Of a stretch of 10,659 nucleotides of DNA, positions 6,936 through 10,659 are shown piece after piece. Source of the DNA: Chthonomonas sp035294505 (lineage in GTDB: Bacteria > Armatimonadota > Chthonomonadetes > Chthonomonadales > Chthonomonadaceae); assembly GCF_035294505.1 (NCBI RefSeq), contig NZ_DATGKU010000204.1:1-10659 (forward strand). The letters are read 5' to 3'. The stretch's first letter is position 1. Each line of letters starts with the position of its first letter. The position numbers and the translations under genes were made by a program. The notes beneath the pieces were generated by a model. That model saw nothing but the letters and a program-made list of their open reading frames with translations, was not told the DNA's origin and searched no databases.

Positions 6936-7841
6936 ATGGAAAGAAGAGTTTTAGGGAAGACCGGTTTAGAGGTGAGTGTGCTTGGGTTTGGTGGAGCGGA
7001 GATAGGCTATCTGGGGGCAGAAGCTTCCACGGTGGAACGCCTACTCAATAGCGCTTTGGATGCTGGCTTGAACGTGATTGATACGGCAGAGTGCTACTCC
7101 AACGGCCAGGTTTCAAGCGAGGAACTGATTGGGCAGGCCATCGCACACCGGCGCTCCGAGTGTTATCTGTTCACCAAATGCGGCCACGCCTCTGGGCTAG
7201 ACTACCCAGACTGGAGCCCGACCTTGCTGGAGAGGTCTATTGAGCGGAGTTTGAGGCGGTTGCGTACGGATTACCTCGACCTCATTCAGCTTCATACCTG
7301 CTCGCTTGAGGTTTTACAACGTGGCGAGGTCATCGAGGTGCTACAGCGGGCGCGGGATGCCGGCAAAGCGCGCTTTATCGGCTACAGTGGAGATAATGAG
7401 GCGGCACTCTACGCGCTTGAGTGTGGAGCTTTCGATACCTTACAAACCTCTATCAGCATTGCCGACCAGCGTGGCATCGATCTCTTGTTGCCTGTAGCTC
7501 GGCGAAATAACATCGGTGTTATCGTGAAGCGGCCGATTGCAAACGCGGTTTGGCTGTACAAAGAGCGGCCTACAAACGGCTATATCGCCCCTTACTGGGA
7601 GCGTTTGCAGAAACTTCAGTACCGTTTTCTGGCGGACCCTGAGGAAGCAGCGGCAACGGCACTGCGTTTCGTGATCGGTTTGCCAGGAGTTCATACGGCC
7701 ATTGTCGGCACAACCAAGCCGGAGCGCTGGCAGCAAAACGCCAAACTGCTGGAAGCCGGGGGGCTGGAGCCGGAGCAGATAGAGGAAATACGCAGGCGCT
7801 GGAAGGAGGTGGCCGAAGCCAACTGGGTGACTCTTAGTTAG
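6936..7841 (+). CDS. Aldo/keto reductase
   Basis: This predicted NADP(H)-dependent oxidoreductase has 301 residues from ATG 6936. The full catalytic tetrad of the superfamily is present: D49 and Y54 (NVIDTAECYSNG), K81 (FTKCGH) and H120 (LIQLHT). The N-terminal hairpin RRVLGKTGLEVSVLGFGGAEIG is typical. IVGTTKPE near residues 256-263 belongs to the cofactor-phosphate region. An in-frame ATG at 6879 overlaps the isomerase stop as ATGA and would add 19 residues (MREYRFVQKR...), but homology and the AAGGAG at 6921-6926 favour 6936. The substrate is unknown; pairing with the preceding isomerase suggests a sugar or polyol. It is followed 6 bp later by rnz. Confidence 0.93.
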   Translation: MERRVLGKTGLEVSVLGFGGAEIGYLGAEASTVERLLNSALDAGLNVIDTAECYSNGQVSSEELIGQAIAHRRSECYLFTKCGHASGLDYPDWSPTLLERSIERSLRRLRTDYLDLIQLHTCSLEVLQRGEVIEVLQRARDAGKARFIGYSGDNEAALYALECGAFDTLQTSISIADQRGIDLLLPVARRNNIGVIVKRPIANAVWLYKERPTNGYIAPYWERLQKLQYRFLADPEEAAATALRFVIGLPGVHTAIVGTTKPERWQQNAKLLEAGGLEPEQIEEIRRRWKEVAEANWVTLS

Positions 7842-7847
7842 CGACGT

Positions 7848-8783
7848 ATGCGAATAACATTTCTTGGTACGAGTTCCGGTGCTCCGACCCGCAGTCGCAA
7901 TGTGAGCAGCGTGGCTTTGCAACTGCCGGAGCAGGGCACGCTCTGGTTGTTCGATTGCGGAGAGGGAACACAGCACCAGATTCTGCGTTCTCCATTGCGA
8001 TTGAGCCATCTCGAGCGCATCTTTATTACTCATCTGCATGGCGATCATCTCTTTGGGTTGCCGGGGTTGCTGGCAAGTAGGGCGATGCAAAACGGAGGCA
8101 TCACACCGGTCACACTCTACGGACCGGCGGGGTTGGAAGAGTACGTGCGGCTGTCGTTGGATATCAGCCGTTCGCGACCGAGCTACCCTATTACGGTGCA
8201 AACGGTTCGTCCCGGCTTGATCTATGAGGATGAGCGATTTGAAGTTTGGTCAGCCCCTCTGCGGCATCGCATGGAATGTTACGGCTATGCTGTGGTAGAG
8301 AAACCGTTGCCGGGGCGTTTTGATGTGGAGCGCGCAAGGGCGCTGGGGATACCGGAGGGCCCGCTCTACGGTCGTCTTAAATCCGGTGAGGTAATTCAAT
8401 TGGAGGATGGCCGTATTATTGATGGCAAAAGCCTCGTCGGGCCGCCGCGTCCCGGGCGTAAGGTGGTTTATTGTACGGACACCACCTACACGCCAAAAGC
8501 CGTAGAGCTGGCTCAGGGGGCCGATCTTTTAATTCATGAAGCAACCTATACGAAAGACGAGATCGAACATGCCAAACGGAGCATGCACTCTACCGCTGAA
8601 ATGGCGGCACGGACGGCCGCCGAGGCCGGAGTGCGGTGTTTGATATTGACTCACTTTAGTGCACGCTACGAAACCGGTGAGAAGATGAATGCGCTGTTGC
8701 AGGAGGCGCAGGTGGTTTTCCCCAACACCATTTTGGCCCATGACTTTATGGTTTATGAGGTTCCCCGCCGCGAGCCACAGTAG
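7848..8783 (+). CDS. rnz: Ribonuclease Z (tRNA 3'-processing endonuclease)
   Basis: This zinc-dependent beta-lactamase-fold endonuclease removes 3' trailers from tRNA precursors. Its 311 residues match the short bacterial form. The fold begins MRITFLGTSSGAPTRSRN, with the phosphate-binding start and FDCGEGTQ (35-42). The zinc motif is HLHGDH (62-67), with further ligands H140, D211 (YCTDTTY) and H269 (LTHFSARY); HEATY (230-234) and H247 are also typical. Residues about 155-180, PGRFDVERARALGIPEGPLYGRLKSG, correspond to the flexible arm (exosite) that grips tRNA. The start lies 6 bp after the reductase stop with no recognisable ribosome-binding site, so translation probably depends on the upstream gene. 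The palindrome and clpB lie downstream; there is no clear terminator in between. Confidence 0.96.
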   Translation: MRITFLGTSSGAPTRSRNVSSVALQLPEQGTLWLFDCGEGTQHQILRSPLRLSHLERIFITHLHGDHLFGLPGLLASRAMQNGGITPVTLYGPAGLEEYVRLSLDISRSRPSYPITVQTVRPGLIYEDERFEVWSAPLRHRMECYGYAVVEKPLPGRFDVERARALGIPEGPLYGRLKSGEVIQLEDGRIIDGKSLVGPPRPGRKVVYCTDTTYTPKAVELAQGADLLIHEATYTKDEIEHAKRSMHSTAEMAARTAAEAGVRCLILTHFSARYETGEKMNALLQEAQVVFPNTILAHDFMVYEVPRREPQ

Positions 8784-8811
8784 GTTTGGGAGAGAATGTC
8801 TGCTTGGAACT

Positions 8812-8841
8812 TTATAATACCACACTAAGGTAGTATTATAA
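8812..8841 (+). promoter_or_regulatory. 30 bp AT-rich palindrome in the clpB upstream region (candidate operator/promoter)
   Basis: The left arm ttataataccac (8812-8823) and right arm gtagtattataa (8830-8841) are reverse complements at 11 of 12 positions, flanking a 6 bp centre. The arms contain a perfect -10 hexamer TATAAT on each strand (8813-8818 forward, 8840-8835 reverse). No TTGACA-like -35 is correctly placed for the forward copy. TTGGAA (8804-8809) is a possible -35 with a poor -10 at 16 bp, inside the palindrome. It does not match CIRCE (TTAGCACTC-N9-GAGTGCTAA), HAIR or CtsR sites. The outer half-sites TTATAAT and ATTATAA equal those of PerR boxes but are 16 bp apart rather than 1. 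There is no U-tract, so it is not an intrinsic terminator. Confidence 0.6.
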
Positions 8842-8866
8842 CGAGACACTAATTTTGAAGAGGTTG

Positions 8867-8877
8867 AGGGATACCCT
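8867..8877 (+). promoter_or_regulatory. Short hairpin over the clpB ribosome-binding site
   Basis: AGGG-ATA-CCCT is a perfect 4-3-4 inverted repeat ending one base before the clpB ATG. The AGGG half is part of the ribosome-binding site GAGGG (8866-8870, 7 nt before ATG 8878), so folding would hide it. Such an arrangement resembles a minimal RNA thermometer, but only four pairs are available, three of them G-C. Confidence 0.4.
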
Positions 8878-10659
8878 ATGCGCATGGATAAATTGACTAT
8901 TAAGGCTCAAGAGGCGGTACAGGATGCCCAGCAACAGGCAGTAACGCACCAGAACGTGCAGATTGATGTTGAGCATCTGCTCGCCGCCCTACTTCAACAG
9001 ACGGACGGTGTAACCCAACCCATTCTCCAGAAACTCGGAGTGAACGTGCCGGTGCTGGAACGTCAGCTTGAAGCGGAGATCGAAAAGTTGCCAAAGGTTT
9101 CCGGCTCGGCGGAGCATGGGTCAACGATATCCCCGCGCCTTCGCAATGTGTTCAACATCGCCTTTTCAGAGGCCGAGAGGATGCAGGATGAGTATGTCAG
9201 CACGGAGCACCTGCTACTCGGCATTGTTGTGGATGGCCAGAGCAATGCGGCGCGGCTTCTTAAGGCTCAGGGAGTAACCCAGGATAACTTACTGCAGGCA
9301 TTACGCGACGTTCGCGGGAATCAAAGGATCGTTGACCCCAACCCTGAAGAGAAGTACCAGGCTTTGGAAAAGTACGGTCGCGATCTGACCGATGAGGCGA
9401 GAAAGCAGAAGCTGGACCCGGTGATCGGGCGTGATGAGGAGATTCGCCGTGTTATTCAGGTGCTCTCACGGCGCACGAAGAACAACCCGGTTTTGATCGG
9501 AGAGCCAGGAGTAGGAAAGACGGCCATTGTGGAGGGTTTGGCGCAGCGCATTGTTGAGGGCGATGTGCCTGAGGGATTACGTAATAAGCGCATCATCGCC
9601 CTTGATCTCGGCTCTTTGATTGCAGGCACGAAATATCGTGGAGAGTTTGAGGAGCGTCTCAAAGCCGTGCTTAAAGAGATCGCGCGTGCTGAAGGCTCCA
9701 TCATTCTGTTTATAGATGAGATTCACACCATTGTGGGAGCGGGAGCTGCCGAGGGCGCCATGGATGCCTCCAACATGCTGAAGCCGATGTTGGCGCGGGG
9801 GGAACTGCGCTGTATCGGCGCCACCACGTTGGATGAGTATCGGAAACACATCGAAAAAGATGCCGCTCTGGAGCGACGCTTCCAGCCGATCTACGTTGGT
9901 GAGCCATCTGTAGAGGATACAATCGCCATTTTGCGAGGTCTGAAGGAACGTTATGAGGTTCACCATGGCGTGCGAATCACCGACAGCGCCCTGGTTGCTG
10001 CGGCAGTGCTTTCGCATCGTTACATCTCCGACCGATTTTTGCCGGACAAGGCCATAGATTTGGTGGATGAGGCGGCCTCGCGCCTGCGCATCGAGATCGA
10101 CTCGATGCCGGCGGAGATTGATGCCGTGGAGCGGAGGATACGCCAACTAGAGATCGAGCGCATGGCCTTGTCGAAGGAGACCGATGAGGCCGGTAAAGAG
10201 CGCCTTGCAAAGATCGAGCAGGAATTGAGCGACCTGCGGGAGCAGTCGGCGCAACTGAAGGCCCGCTGGGAGAACGAGAAGCGGGTGATACAAAAGATCA
10301 GCAAAACGAAACAGGAGATCGAACAGACCCGGTTGCAGGCGGAAGCCGCAGAGCGCGAGGGTGACCTGGCAAAGGCGGCCGAACTGCGGTACGGGGTCAT
10401 GCACGCGCTGAATAAGCGTTTAGAGCAGGAGCAGGCCGAGCTGCGGGAGGTACAGCAGGGCGGTCAGGCTCTACTAAAAGAGGAGGTAACGGCGGACGAC
10501 ATCGCCGAGATCGTCAGCAAGTGGACGGGCATCCCCGTAAGCCGTATGTTGGAGGGCGAGATGCAGAAGCTGCTCCACATGGAGGAGCGACTGCGCCAAC
10601 GCGTGGTTGGGCAAGACGAGGCGATTACGGCGGTGGCCAACGCGGTTCGGCGTTCGCGC
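8878..10659 (+). CDS. clpB: ATP-dependent chaperone ClpB, N-terminal 594 residues (C-terminus outside window)
   Basis: ClpB is a hexameric AAA+ disaggregase that works with DnaK to rescue aggregated proteins. The N-terminal Clp-N domain has two repeats (about 4-70 and 84-145; VEHLLAAL and TEHLLLGI). NBD1 contains Walker A GEPGVGKT (208-215), pore loop KYRG (252-255), Walker B ILFIDE (276-281), sensor IGATT (313-317) and arginine fingers in LERRF (331-335). Residues about 405-530 are the charged coiled-coil middle domain that distinguishes ClpB from ClpA and ClpC. KWTGIPV (548-554) and VVGQDEAI lead into NBD2, whose Walker A lies beyond the window. ATG 8878 is chosen because GAGGG is 7 nt upstream; ATG 8884 would be 13 nt away. 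The separate upstream region indicates its own promoter and regulation. Confidence 0.98.
   Translation, partial: MRMDKLTIKAQEAVQDAQQQAVTHQNVQIDVEHLLAALLQQTDGVTQPILQKLGVNVPVLERQLEAEIEKLPKVSGSAEHGSTISPRLRNVFNIAFSEAERMQDEYVSTEHLLLGIVVDGQSNAARLLKAQGVTQDNLLQALRDVRGNQRIVDPNPEEKYQALEKYGRDLTDEARKQKLDPVIGRDEEIRRVIQVLSRRTKNNPVLIGEPGVGKTAIVEGLAQRIVEGDVPEGLRNKRIIALDLGSLIAGTKYRGEFEERLKAVLKEIARAEGSIILFIDEIHTIVGAGAAEGAMDASNMLKPMLARGELRCIGATTLDEYRKHIEKDAALERRFQPIYVGEPSVEDTIAILRGLKERYEVHHGVRITDSALVAAAVLSHRYISDRFLPDKAIDLVDEAASRLRIEIDSMPAEIDAVERRIRQLEIERMALSKETDEAGKERLAKIEQELSDLREQSAQLKARWENEKRVIQKISKTKQEIEQTRLQAEAAEREGDLAKAAELRYGVMHALNKRLEQEQAELREVQQGGQALLKEEVTADDIAEIVSKWTGIPVSRMLEGEMQKLLHMEERLRQRVVGQDEAITAVANAVRRSR

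Noticed and set aside
7440..8201. A 253-codon open frame on the minus strand opposite the aldo/keto reductase and rnz
   Set aside because: It spans two well-supported plus-strand genes with full catalytic motifs; its translation is rich in Arg, Gln and Cys without recognisable domains, as expected of an antisense shadow.
8812..8841. The clpB palindrome as an intrinsic terminator for rnz
   Set aside because: The stem is almost all A-T and no T-tract follows on the plus strand, so it fits an operator or promoter element better.
9577..10146. A 189-codon open frame on the minus strand inside clpB
   Set aside because: It lies wholly within the conserved NBD1 and middle domain of ClpB and encodes no recognisable motif.
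1..10659. CRISPR arrays, insertion sequences, phage or toxin-antitoxin genes, tRNA or rRNA genes
   Set aside because: I looked for direct repeats with regular spacing, transposase motifs, cloverleaf-like segments and small paired genes; none was found and intergenic space is at most about 160 bp.

Overview
This is a compact bacterial chromosomal window of moderate, slightly GC-rich composition. It holds nine protein-coding genes, two of them cut by the window edges. I see no rRNA, tRNA, CRISPR array, insertion sequence or phage gene. No gene-free stretch exceeds about 160 bp. The taxon cannot be fixed from sequence alone. The mix of housekeeping genes with an IolE-like sugar isomerase/aldo-keto reductase pair, and a large unrecognised protein inside a translation-related operon, would fit a deep-branching lineage such as Armatimonadota (Chthonomonas-like). 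That is a low-confidence inference.

Left block, minus strand (about 4274 down to 1): rimO (ribosomal protein S12 methylthiotransferase), then a 632-residue protein of unknown function, then gltX (glutamyl-tRNA synthetase, C-terminal part outside the window). Gaps are 23 and 9 bp, and the gltX ribosome-binding site overlaps the stop of the gene before it, so this looks like one operon on a translation theme. The unknown protein appears to contain several winged-helix-like modules and is the most novel coding element here.

Middle block, plus strand (4436 to 8783), divergent from rimO across a 161 bp intergenic region: ribE (riboflavin synthase) followed 7 bp later by a two-domain GNAT acetyltransferase. 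After a 58 bp gap come an IolE-like sugar isomerase/epimerase, an aldo/keto reductase and rnz (ribonuclease Z), closely spaced. The isomerase and reductase probably act together on a carbohydrate. rnz has no clear ribosome-binding site and is probably translated by coupling to the gene before it.

Right block, plus strand: clpB, the heat-shock disaggregase, runs off the right edge after 594 codons. Its 94 bp upstream region holds the strongest regulatory signal in the window: a 30 bp near-perfect AT-rich palindrome with 12 bp arms. It is neither CIRCE nor HAIR, although its half-sites match those of PerR boxes at a different spacing. A short GC-rich hairpin also covers the clpB ribosome-binding site. 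Together they suggest transcriptional and possibly thermal translational control of clpB that does not follow the textbook elements.
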